Shown piece after piece: positions 15,717 through 22,377 of a stretch of DNA of 64,000 nt (its first letter is position 1; each line of letters opens with the position of its first letter). This DNA is from Croceicoccus sp. YJ47. Its GTDB lineage: Bacteria; Pseudomonadota; Alphaproteobacteria; Sphingomonadales; Sphingomonadaceae. Both the position numbers and the translations under genes were made by a program. The DNA lies in contig NZ_CP067087.1 in NCBI RefSeq assembly GCF_016745095.1, positions 3,026,501-3,090,500 of the forward strand, written 5' to 3'. The notes beneath the pieces were generated by a model. That model was not told where the DNA came from and made no database searches. It worked only from the letters and a program-made list of their open reading frames with translations.

Positions 15717-18644
15717 ATGCTGTCGGTAGCCAATGTCCGCACCGCCGGCGGCGCGGCCAACTACTTCGCTGCCGACAATTACTACACGCGGGCGGATGCC
15801 GATCGCTCGGGTGAATGGCTGGGGAAGGGCGCTGCCGCGCTCGGGCTTACTGGTTCCGTAGACGCACGGCAATTCGAGGCGGTCCTTAAGGGACTGCTGC
15901 CCGATGGTAGCCGCGTGGGCAGTGACAACCGGGCGCACCGGGCGGGGACCGACCTCACCTTTTCGATGCCGAAAAGCTGGTCGGTCCTGGTTCTGGTGGG
16001 CGGCGACAAACGGATCCTCGATGCCTACGGGTCGGCCGTCCGGGAAACCCTGCGTTGGGCCGAAAAGAACCTAGCCGAAACCCGGATGGCGGTTCGCGGA
16101 AAGGAGCGTACCGTCCAGACCGGCAACCTTGCGATCGCGCTGTTCCAGCACGACACCAATCGCAACCAGGAGCCCAACGCGCACTTTCATGCCGTCATTG
16201 CCAATGTGACGCGAGGGGGCGACGGCAAATGGCGGGCGCTGCGCAATGACAAGCTCTGGCAGCACAATACCTTGCTCAATGCCATGACGATGGCGCGATT
16301 TCGCCTGAGCGTCGAGAAGCTCGGCTACGAGGTTGGTGAGTTCGGCAAGCATGGCACTTTCGAGGCCGTAGGTGTGCCCAAGGCGGTCCGCGATTCCTTC
16401 AGTTCCCGGCGAGCGGAAATCCTGGAAGCGGCCTCCCAGATGAACTTCTCAGGGCCAGGCGTGCTCGATGCTGCAACCTTGATGACCCGGGCCGACAAGG
16501 GGCGGATCGAAGATCGCGATGCGCTGACGCAGCAGTGGCAGGAAGCGTCCGCGAGGCTGGGCTTTGATCCAGCCACGGTGATTGCCAGAGCCAATGCTCG
16601 CAGTGCGCAGGATCTTGGCAATGTGACCGGCTTGAGGCCAACGATGCGCGCGCTTGTCCGCAATGTTCAGGCCCTCGCAACCACCTTTGCCGAGCGCCTT
16701 GGCCTGCGCGAAGGTGACCCGCTGATACCTTCCCGGCTGACCAACCGCAGTGTCGAGCAGGTCGCCGCAATTCATGCAGTCGCCTCGGCTGTGCGGCATC
16801 TGGGCGAGCGGGAGGCGGCTTTCACCCGGGCCGACATCTACCGTGCAGCGCTTAGCTTTGCGCTCCCAACCTCGCTCGCTGACATCGAGCACCGCGTCGA
16901 CCAGCTGCTTCGCCAGGGACATCTGGAGAAGGGCAGGGGCGCTGACCGGGAACTGCTGACGACACGCGACGCTATAAGCCTCGAACAGCGCATCATTGCC
17001 GGGGTCGAAGACGGGCGCGGCGCCGCGCCGGCGATTGTTTCTCCCGACCTTGCGGGGTCCCGGCTGCAGGCCCTGTCCCAGATCAAATACGGCATGACCT
17101 TGAACGCCGGACAGGAAGGGGCAGGGCGTTTGCTGCTTGGCTCGAACAACCGCATCGTCGCGATCCAGGGCGTCGCGGGCGCAGGCAAGAGCACGGTCCT
17201 CAAACCCGTCGCTGAAATCCTGCGCGAGGAGGGTAGGGGCGTGCTTGGGCTCGCGGTGCAGAACACGCTGGTTCAGATGCTCGAGCGCGACACGGGTATT
17301 CCATCGATGACGGTGTCGCGGTTCCTCGCCCGGCACCGCGATCTCCTTGAAGGGCCCGATGCGGACCGTCTCGCCGAGGCGCGGGCCGACATGCGCGGCA
17401 CCGTCGTGCTGCTCGACGAGGCCTCGATGGTCGGCAATGCCGACAAGGAGAAGCTGGTGCGGCTGGCCAACCTGCTCGAGATCGGCCGCTTTGCCAGCAT
17501 TGGCGACCGCAAGCAACTGGGTGCCGTCGATGCCGGAAAGCCGTTCGATGTGATGCAGCAAGCCGGGATTGAGACGGCCGTCATGAGCACCAATCTCCGC
17601 GCACGGACAGAGGGCCTTCGAGAAGCACAGAAGGCGGCGCAAGAAGGGCGCATCGAAGACGCCATGCGCCATTTGGCACCCCAGGTGATCGAGGTGGGGA
17701 ACGACGTTGCTATCGAAGCGGCCGCCGCCTGGCTGTTGCTTTCGACCGCCGAGCGCGAGGCAACCGCGATCTATGCCTCAGGCCGAACCCTTCGCAGCGC
17801 CGTGAACGATGCTGTGCAGACCGGCCTAAAGGCGAGCGGAGAGCTCGGTCCTGAAACCATGCGGCTCCAGACCCTGTCGCGCGTCAATGTAACCCGCGAG
17901 GAGCTGCGCTATGCGAGCACCTATGCGCCCGGCATGGTGGTCGATGTCGCGCGGCGTCAGCGCAGCCAGGGCCTTGCAGCAGGCGAATACCGTGTGGTCG
18001 GAACCGATGTGGCGCGCGAGCGGGTCACGCTGGAGAACGCGCGTGGCCGCCAGTTCGAGTTTCGTCCTGGTCAGATCCGGCTACAAGGTGAGCAGGATCC
18101 GCTACGCCTGTTCGAAGTCCGCGCCCTCGACATTTACACCGGCGACAGGATCCGGTGGACCGAGACGGATCACCAGCGGGGCCTGCTCAATGCCGACCAG
18201 GCCCGGATTATCGCAGTCGACAAAGGGACTGTCGTGGTGAAGACATCCTTGGGCGCAGAGCACAGGCTCGAGCAGGGCGACCCGATGCTGCGACGTCTCG
18301 ATCTTGCCTATGCGCTGAATGCCCATATGGCGCAGGGGCTGACCTCCGATCGCGGCATTGCGGTGATGGACAGCCGCGAGCGCAATCTGGCCAATCAGCA
18401 GACGTTCCTGGTGACAGTCACGCGGCTGCGCGATGGCCTAACCTTATATGTCGACAATGCTGGCAAGCTTGAAACTGCGGTCGAACGCAATGCCGGCATG
18501 AAGCGCTCGGCGCTTGAAACGGTCGATCTCCTCCGCGATGCGGCATCCAAAGGTCAGGCCAAAGATCGCGTGGCTCCTGCACCGGAACGCAAGCCGCCAG
18601 AACTTGACCGTTCGATCACGAAGCCGTTCGAGATCGGCATCTAG
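15717..18644 (+). CDS. traI: TraI, MobF-family relaxase/helicase
   Basis: About 975 residues. The N-terminal TrwC-type relaxase domain shows the tyrosine cluster (ANYFAADNYYTRAD) and HFHAVIANVT of the metal-binding histidine triad. The central/C-terminal part is a RecD-like helicase with Walker A AIQGVAGAGKSTVL and Walker B VVLLDEASMVGNADKEKL, then GDRKQLGAVDAG. It nicks oriT, attaches to the 5' end and unwinds the strand for transfer. The ATG at 15717 gives the family-typical MLSVANVRTAGGAANYF; it follows traD by 37 nt and shares its transcript. Confidence 0.92.
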   Translation: MLSVANVRTAGGAANYFAADNYYTRADADRSGEWLGKGAAALGLTGSVDARQFEAVLKGLLPDGSRVGSDNRAHRAGTDLTFSMPKSWSVLVLVGGDKRILDAYGSAVRETLRWAEKNLAETRMAVRGKERTVQTGNLAIALFQHDTNRNQEPNAHFHAVIANVTRGGDGKWRALRNDKLWQHNTLLNAMTMARFRLSVEKLGYEVGEFGKHGTFEAVGVPKAVRDSFSSRRAEILEAASQMNFSGPGVLDAATLMTRADKGRIEDRDALTQQWQEASARLGFDPATVIARANARSAQDLGNVTGLRPTMRALVRNVQALATTFAERLGLREGDPLIPSRLTNRSVEQVAAIHAVASAVRHLGEREAAFTRADIYRAALSFALPTSLADIEHRVDQLLRQGHLEKGRGADRELLTTRDAISLEQRIIAGVEDGRGAAPAIVSPDLAGSRLQALSQIKYGMTLNAGQEGAGRLLLGSNNRIVAIQGVAGAGKSTVLKPVAEILREEGRGVLGLAVQNTLVQMLERDTGIPSMTVSRFLARHRDLLEGPDADRLAEARADMRGTVVLLDEASMVGNADKEKLVRLANLLEIGRFASIGDRKQLGAVDAGKPFDVMQQAGIETAVMSTNLRARTEGLREAQKAAQEGRIEDAMRHLAPQVIEVGNDVAIEAAAAWLLLSTAEREATAIYASGRTLRSAVNDAVQTGLKASGELGPETMRLQTLSRVNVTREELRYASTYAPGMVVDVARRQRSQGLAAGEYRVVGTDVARERVTLENARGRQFEFRPGQIRLQGEQDPLRLFEVRALDIYTGDRIRWTETDHQRGLLNADQARIIAVDKGTVVVKTSLGAEHRLEQGDPMLRRLDLAYALNAHMAQGLTSDRGIAVMDSRERNLANQQTFLVTVTRLRDGLTLYVDNAGKLETAVERNAGMKRSALETVDLLRDAASKGQAKDRVAPAPERKPPELDRSITKPFEIGI

Positions 18645-18689
18645 CGTCCCGCTGTCCCCATGCGTCCGCGCATGGCCGGTTGACGCGAA

Positions 18690-18704
18690 GTTCTTTATTT
18701 GTTC
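18690..18704 (+). promoter_or_regulatory. LexA-type box before the 79-aa gene
   Basis: GTTCTTTATTTGTTC matches GTTC-N7-GTTC and ends 10 bp before the ATG at 18715. Confidence 0.55.
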
Positions 18705-18714
18705 TCATAGACCC

Positions 18715-18954
18715 ATGCCCCGAATCTCCGACGATATCCTTCTTACCCATCTCGAAGTTGCGCTGGCTGTTGCGCCGGAGCACACGCTCGTCCGGCTCAA
18801 TGCCGATGATCCGCGCGCTCAGCGCAGCGCCAGGGTCGATCTTGCTCGTCATCTGGTCGAACGCATGCGCGGCTTCACCATCGAAGGCGACAGCCAGGGC
18901 GGCCCGGCCGCGCAGTCGTGTTTGTTTCCGGGCGATCTGTCGCCGATCGGATGA
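18715..18954 (+). CDS. Hypothetical protein (79 aa), LexA-box associated
   Basis: A short soluble protein, MPRISDDILLTHLEVALAVA then ARVDLARHLVERMRGFTIEG, mostly helical. No family is recognised. It follows the relaxase gene by 70 bp and has its own LexA-type box immediately before the ATG, so it may be induced by DNA damage together with the transfer genes. It is convergent with the DUF6961 gene. It is supported by its start position and regulatory site rather than by homology. Confidence 0.55.
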   Translation: MPRISDDILLTHLEVALAVAPEHTLVRLNADDPRAQRSARVDLARHLVERMRGFTIEGDSQGGPAAQSCLFPGDLSPIG

Positions 18955-18977
18955 ACTGGTAGTCTTGTCGAGGAGGT

Positions 18978-19175
18978 TTACTGCAGTGGCCGGTCCGTGG
19001 CGTTGGAGCTCAGCTGGACAATCCGCTCGGCGATAGCCTGCCATGTCCGAATGCCCGCCTCATCGCCAGCTAGTGCGAGAGCCCCAATCTGTTCGGCGAC
19101 GTGCACGGGTGCCTTGTCCCCATGGGTCTGTAGAACATGGTTTGCGCAGGCCCAGAGCTCCCAGTCGCTCAGCAT
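18978..19175 (-). CDS. DUF6961-like small protein
   Basis: 65-residue helical protein: MLSDWELWACANHVLQTHGD, then VAEQIGALALAGDEAGIRTW and AIAERIVQL. This pattern matches what I recall as DUF6961, small proteins of sphingomonad plasmids. The ATG overlaps the stop of the upstream DUF5818 gene (TGATG), so it is the last gene of the S24 repressor operon. Function unknown. Confidence 0.7.
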   Translation of the reverse strand: MLSDWELWACANHVLQTHGDKAPVHVAEQIGALALAGDEAGIRTWQAIAERIVQLSSNATDRPLQ

Positions 19176-19480
19176 CAGCCGAGCGCGCTCACGACCCCGC
19201 CAACCGTCGCGTAAAGACCGTAGGCGACGAAGGCTGCGGCAAGTATGAATTCGAGCCGGAGTTTGAATGCAGTCGGTCGAGGCTGTCCGACCGACCATAT
19301 CTGGTCACAGACAAACCCGTTGAACCCCGAACGCTCGCCGACCACTTCGACGCGAGAGCCGATGAATTTGCGTACCTGGCGGGTGTTGTCGAGCTCCCAG
19401 GTCCCGCCACCATCGGTTTGCAGCACCGGCCCGTTAGCCGCCCGCTCAACGATGCCGATTAGATGTGTGGTGCTGCTCAC
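19175..19480 (-). CDS. DUF5818-like protein with C-terminal membrane anchor
   Basis: About 101 residues from a GTG that overlaps the stop of the upstream gene (GTGA). The N-terminal two-thirds form a small beta domain: HLIGIVERAANGPVLQTDGG, WELDNTRQVRKFIGSRVEVV. This matches the DUF5818 type of OB-like fold. A C-terminal hydrophobic helix (FILAAAFVAYGLYATVGGVV) is a probable membrane anchor. It sits between a SNase-like gene and DUF6961 in the repressor operon. Role unknown. Confidence 0.65.
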   Translation of the reverse strand: MSSTTHLIGIVERAANGPVLQTDGGGTWELDNTRQVRKFIGSRVEVVGERSGFNGFVCDQIWSVGQPRPTAFKLRLEFILAAAFVAYGLYATVGGVVSALG

Positions 19481-19902
19481 CGGCAAGCCGGGCCTTTCCA
19501 GTAGCGATCCCAGCGCATGACAGTGCCGGTCTTGATCATGGCGCATGACAAATCGGCACCTGACGGCAGGCGGCACCAGGCAGCGGTCCTGTTTCCGCCT
19601 GCGGACCCCTCGGAGCGGCATGTTAGCCGCGGACCTCTGACCACCACATGACCGGTCGAAATTGTTCCCTTCGCGCCGCCCATCAGATGTACAAGGGCGT
19701 CGCGCGCCTCGATTGCCGTGGCATTTGGGCAGGGCTGATTGGTGCGGCAGGTGCCGTCCATTTCCCGGGCAGCGATACCGGCGATCCGAAGGTGAGGGCC
19801 TTCCGCACACCAGACGGGACCATCGCCATCCCAGACATGGGTTGGCGTGCAGGTAAAGGTCTGCCCGAAAGCGACGATCGAAGCGGCAAGCCGGGCAAGC
19901 AT
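19477..19902 (-). CDS. Exported SNase-like (thermonuclease-fold) protein
   Basis: 141 residues. The N-terminal segment LARLAASIVAFGQTFTC looks like a signal peptide. VWDGDGPVWC, LRIAGIAARE and EARDAL match the positions of the staphylococcal-nuclease fold (DGD..., RLxGIxAxE, ARxxL). Seven or so cysteines suggest disulfides in the periplasm. It is likely a periplasmic nuclease-like protein, but the catalytic Arg pattern is incomplete by eye, so activity is uncertain. It lies 12 nt after the S24 repressor gene and overlaps the next gene by 4 nt, so it belongs to the repressor operon. Confidence 0.6.
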   Translation of the reverse strand: MLARLAASIVAFGQTFTCTPTHVWDGDGPVWCAEGPHLRIAGIAAREMDGTCRTNQPCPNATAIEARDALVHLMGGAKGTISTGHVVVRGPRLTCRSEGSAGGNRTAAWCRLPSGADLSCAMIKTGTVMRWDRYWKGPACR

Positions 19903-19914
19903 CAGAAGGCCACC

Positions 19915-20556
19915 TTAGAGCGCCCGTCCGAACCAGAGAACCCGTCCGACGATGTTGAGCGTGCGTTTCTCCAGGCCGCGCCAGCTTGGATAGGCAGGGT
20001 TGTCGCTCAGAACCGACGCGCGCTTGCCCTGCGGTTCGAGGGCAATGCGCTTTACGCTCAACATGTCGTCCATCCGCAGGACATAGATCCCGTCTCTCAG
20101 CCGCGACTGGCCATCCCCGAGATCGACCATAACCTCGTCGCCATCGTGGAGGGTGGGCTCCATGGAGTCCCCATGGACCGCGATAATCGAGAGGCTCGAT
20201 GCCTTGCTCGCGGTCAGTCGGCGCAGCCACTTCTCGTCGAAGCCGAACTGCGCGGACTTGGCTTCCATTTCGGCCAGAGCGCCGTGGCCGGCTGATGCCT
20301 CGACATTGAGCAAAGGCACATGGACGAGCTCGACCACCGGCCCTGAGCGGCGGGCAGGGGCTCCGAGAACCTTCTCATCGACTCCGAAAAATCGCGCCAG
20401 GACCGAGCGATCCTGCTCGTCCAGCTGACGCGGGCTGCCGCGCCGAATATACTGCTGGATGTACGCTGCATTGCGCCCCAGCAGACGCGAAACCGAGGAA
20501 TAGTTCACTCCTCGTTGCTGGATCAGTTCATCCAGTGCTCTTCGTGCGTCGTCCAT
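19915..20556 (-). CDS. S24-family (CI/LexA-like) transcriptional repressor
   Basis: 213 residues. An N-terminal helix-turn-helix (VSRLLGRNAAYIQQYIRRG) is followed by a linker and a C-terminal S24 peptidase domain with the catalytic Ser in VHGDSMEPTLHDGD and Lys in MLSVKRIAL. Such repressors cut themselves when RecA is activated and release the element from repression. The cleavage Ala-Gly site may be in EASAGHGA. The promoter region carries two palindromic operators and a LexA-type box shared with the divergent Cro-like gene, and a related operator lies in the traA promoter, so this is probably the master switch of transfer. Confidence 0.88.
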   Translation of the reverse strand: MDDARRALDELIQQRGVNYSSVSRLLGRNAAYIQQYIRRGSPRQLDEQDRSVLARFFGVDEKVLGAPARRSGPVVELVHVPLLNVEASAGHGALAEMEAKSAQFGFDEKWLRRLTASKASSLSIIAVHGDSMEPTLHDGDEVMVDLGDGQSRLRDGIYVLRMDDMLSVKRIALEPQGKRASVLSDNPAYPSWRGLEKRTLNIVGRVLWFGRAL

Positions 20557-20580
20557 GACTGCCAGTCCTATCGCGGGTAT

Positions 20581-20599
20581 CTAGGAAAATCCATCCTAG
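20581..20599. promoter_or_regulatory. Operator O1 of the S24 repressor
   Basis: CTAGGAAAATCCATCCTAG: inverted CTAGGA/TCCTAG arms with a 7-nt centre, 25 bp upstream of the repressor ATG. Confidence 0.65.
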
Positions 20600-20602
20600 A
20601 CT

Positions 20603-20619
20603 CTAGGAAGCATTCCTAG
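20603..20619. promoter_or_regulatory. Operator O2 of the S24 repressor
   Basis: CTAGGAAGCATTCCTAG: perfect 7-bp arms around 3 nt, adjacent to O1 in the divergent promoter. Confidence 0.7.
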
Positions 20620-20622
20620 TAA

Positions 20623-20637
20623 GAACATAACAAGAAC
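20623..20637 (-). promoter_or_regulatory. LexA-type box in the divergent repressor promoter
   Basis: On the minus strand GTTCTTGTTATGTTC fits GTTC-N7-GTTC. It lies between operator O2 and the Cro-like gene. Confidence 0.55.
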
Positions 20638-20662
20638 ACAAGCCTAAAGCGAGTCGAGGGCG

Positions 20663-20851
20663 ATGGAGCTACTGGAGCAGATCGAGGCATATCTGGCGCG
20701 AACCCAGACGTCGCCAAGCACCTTCGGCAGGTTGGTAGTTGGGGACCCAAGGCTGGTGTCCGATCTGAAGTCGGGTCGGCGGCCTCGTCGGCGCACCGAA
20801 GAGCGGTTGCAGAGGTATCTAAATGCAATCAGCTCAATTGATGAAGTCTGA
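20663..20851 (+). CDS. Small Cro-like HTH protein, divergent from the S24 repressor
   Basis: 62 residues: MELLEQIEAYLARTQTSPST, then FGRLVVGDPRLVSDLKSGRR and a basic tail RPRRRTEERLQRYL. It has the size and helix pattern of a single helix-turn-helix domain; similar tiny proteins are common in sphingomonads. Its divergent position across two operators from the S24 repressor copies the cI/cro layout of phage switches, so an antagonist role is a reasonable inference. The 20852-21010 stretch downstream shows no gene. Confidence 0.65.
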   Translation: MELLEQIEAYLARTQTSPSTFGRLVVGDPRLVSDLKSGRRPRRRTEERLQRYLNAISSIDEV

Positions 20852-21012
20852 CAGACTGTGCGATGCATTCGCAACCGTTAGGCTCGCGTTAAATGAGAAC
20901 AACACAGGTTGAGGACAGGTGTTCGTGAGCGCGCCACGGGTAGGCTTGGCCGCGCTCCATCGCTAATCACGGAGCTAATAAGGGTTCCGGCGGTCTACCT
21001 TTTGTGTAATAA

Positions 21013-21034
21013 CGCAAATGCACAGACATTTGCG
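21013..21034. promoter_or_regulatory. Inverted repeat operator before the RM operon
   Basis: CGCAAATG and CATTTGCG, perfect 8-bp arms with a CACAGA centre, 10 bp before the RHH gene. It probably binds the RHH product and autoregulates the operon. Confidence 0.65.
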
Positions 21035-21043
21035 GGGCAGGCC

Positions 21044-21286
21044 ATGCGTTTCACTGACACCAAGAGCGAAACCCTGAATCTCCGGGTTTCCCCGACATTC
21101 AAGCAGGCCTTGAAAGAAGCCGCGGATCATGAGCAGCGCAGCATGGTGAACATGCTAGAGGTGTTGCTGGGTGACTACTGCGATAGCAAGGGGATCGTAC
21201 CCCCTGGATCGACAACCATAATGACCCCCGCACCAAAACCGACGCGTTCGAGCCGCAGGTCAGAGGCTGGAGCGGCTGCAGAATGA
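21044..21286 (+). CDS. Ribbon-helix-helix regulator of the RM operon
   Basis: 80 residues. The start MRFTDTKSETLNLRVSPTFK and KEAADHEQRSMVNMLEVLLGD give a strand-helix-helix (Arc/CopG) fold, followed by a Pro/Thr/Arg-rich tail. It is the first gene of the restriction-modification operon; its stop overlaps the methyltransferase start (ATGA). An inverted repeat (21013-21034) sits at the expected operator position. It likely acts like a controller protein that delays restriction until the methyltransferases are made. Confidence 0.75.
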   Translation: MRFTDTKSETLNLRVSPTFKQALKEAADHEQRSMVNMLEVLLGDYCDSKGIVPPGSTTIMTPAPKPTRSSRRSEAGAAAE

Positions 21287-22377
21287 CCTTTCGCTATATT
21301 GGCTCGAAATCGAGGCTGGTCGACCAAATCATCGATTACATAGGGGAGCCTAAAGCTGGGGGCTTCTTTGTAGACGCCTTCTGCGGCACCGGTGTAGTAG
21401 CCGAGGCCGCATCTGCTCAAGGTTGGAATGTACGGATAAACGACAGCTTACACTCGGCAGTTATTTCCGCCGGGGCACGACTTATCAGCCGTGAGCAAGC
21501 TACGTTCAAGAAACTCGGCGGCTATTCGGGTGCCATTGCTAAACTCAATGCCGCAAAGCCTGTGTTTGGCTTCATGTGGCGTGCATACAGTCCGGCATCG
21601 TTTGGCTCTTGTGGTCTCGAGCGGCGTTACTTCACTGAAGAGAATGCTGCACGTATCGACGCCATGCGGATCCTGATCGCATGCTGGCGAGCTGCCGGTG
21701 ACATTAATGAAGTCGAAGAGCGGCTGCTAATTGCTGACCTCTTTGGCGCCCTCAATCGCGTGGCAAATATCGCTGGGACCTTCGGGTGCTTTCTCTCCAA
21801 GTGGACGAGTCAGTCTCGAGGAAAGATCGACATGCGCTGCCGGGAATTGAAATCTAACAATGTTCTCGTTGAGGCCTCGGTTGGCGATGTTTTCGACGTA
21901 GGCAATGAGGTCCAAGACTTAGTGTACCTCGACCCACCATACACAAAGCGCCAGTACGCCAGTTACTATCACATTCTTGAAACCGTGGCTTTGGGAGACG
22001 AGCCAGAGGTCGAGGGCGTAGCAGGTCTGCGGCCGTGGAAAGATCGAGCATCAGATTTTTGCTACAAAAGCCGTGCACTTAAGACTCTATCACATTTGGT
22101 GCAGAGCTTGAGGGCTTCAAAAGTTCTTTTGTCGTATAGTAGCGAAGGCCACATATCCATGGATGGTATGAAAGAGGAACTCTCAAAAATTGGAAAGTTC
22201 ACCATACATCCACTTGGATCAGTAGGTCGTTACCGCCCCAATAAAGTGGCAAGCAAATCTGCATCGGATGTAAACGAGTTTTTGGTTATTATTGAGAAGC
22301 CTCAGGTTGCATCGGGTAGTTTTGAGGTCGGAGCCTTTAATGGCGCAAAATCGGTTCTTGTGGAGAACTATGTATGA
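21283..22377 (+). CDS. D12-class adenine-N6 DNA methyltransferase
   Basis: 364 residues of the Dam/D12 class. Motif I reads FVDAFCGTGVVAEAA near the N-terminus (after FRYIGSKSRLVDQII), and motif IV reads VYLDPPYTKRQYASYYH. FRYIGSKSR-like starts are typical of this class. It transfers a methyl group to adenine at the system's own target to protect host DNA. The gene overlaps the RHH gene and the second methyltransferase by 4 nt each. Codon use and GC (about 52%) are below the rest of the window, a sign of separate acquisition. Target sequence is unknown. Confidence 0.85.
   Translation: MTFRYIGSKSRLVDQIIDYIGEPKAGGFFVDAFCGTGVVAEAASAQGWNVRINDSLHSAVISAGARLISREQATFKKLGGYSGAIAKLNAAKPVFGFMWRAYSPASFGSCGLERRYFTEENAARIDAMRILIACWRAAGDINEVEERLLIADLFGALNRVANIAGTFGCFLSKWTSQSRGKIDMRCRELKSNNVLVEASVGDVFDVGNEVQDLVYLDPPYTKRQYASYYHILETVALGDEPEVEGVAGLRPWKDRASDFCYKSRALKTLSHLVQSLRASKVLLSYSSEGHISMDGMKEELSKIGKFTIHPLGSVGRYRPNKVASKSASDVNEFLVIIEKPQVASGSFEVGAFNGAKSVLVENYV

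Noticed and set aside
16449-17672. Long open frame (407 codons) on the minus strand
   Set aside because: It lies wholly opposite traI and has low-complexity, no-domain sequence; in GC-rich DNA the antisense frame of a real gene is often open.
19480-20230. Extended frame upstream of the DUF5818 gene giving 351 codons
   Set aside because: The extra part overlaps the SNase-like and S24 genes in another frame; only the part from the GTG at 19480 shows family features.
20886-20900. A further LexA-type box before the RM operon
   Set aside because: GAGAAC occurs but the second half at N7 does not match GTTC/GAAC.
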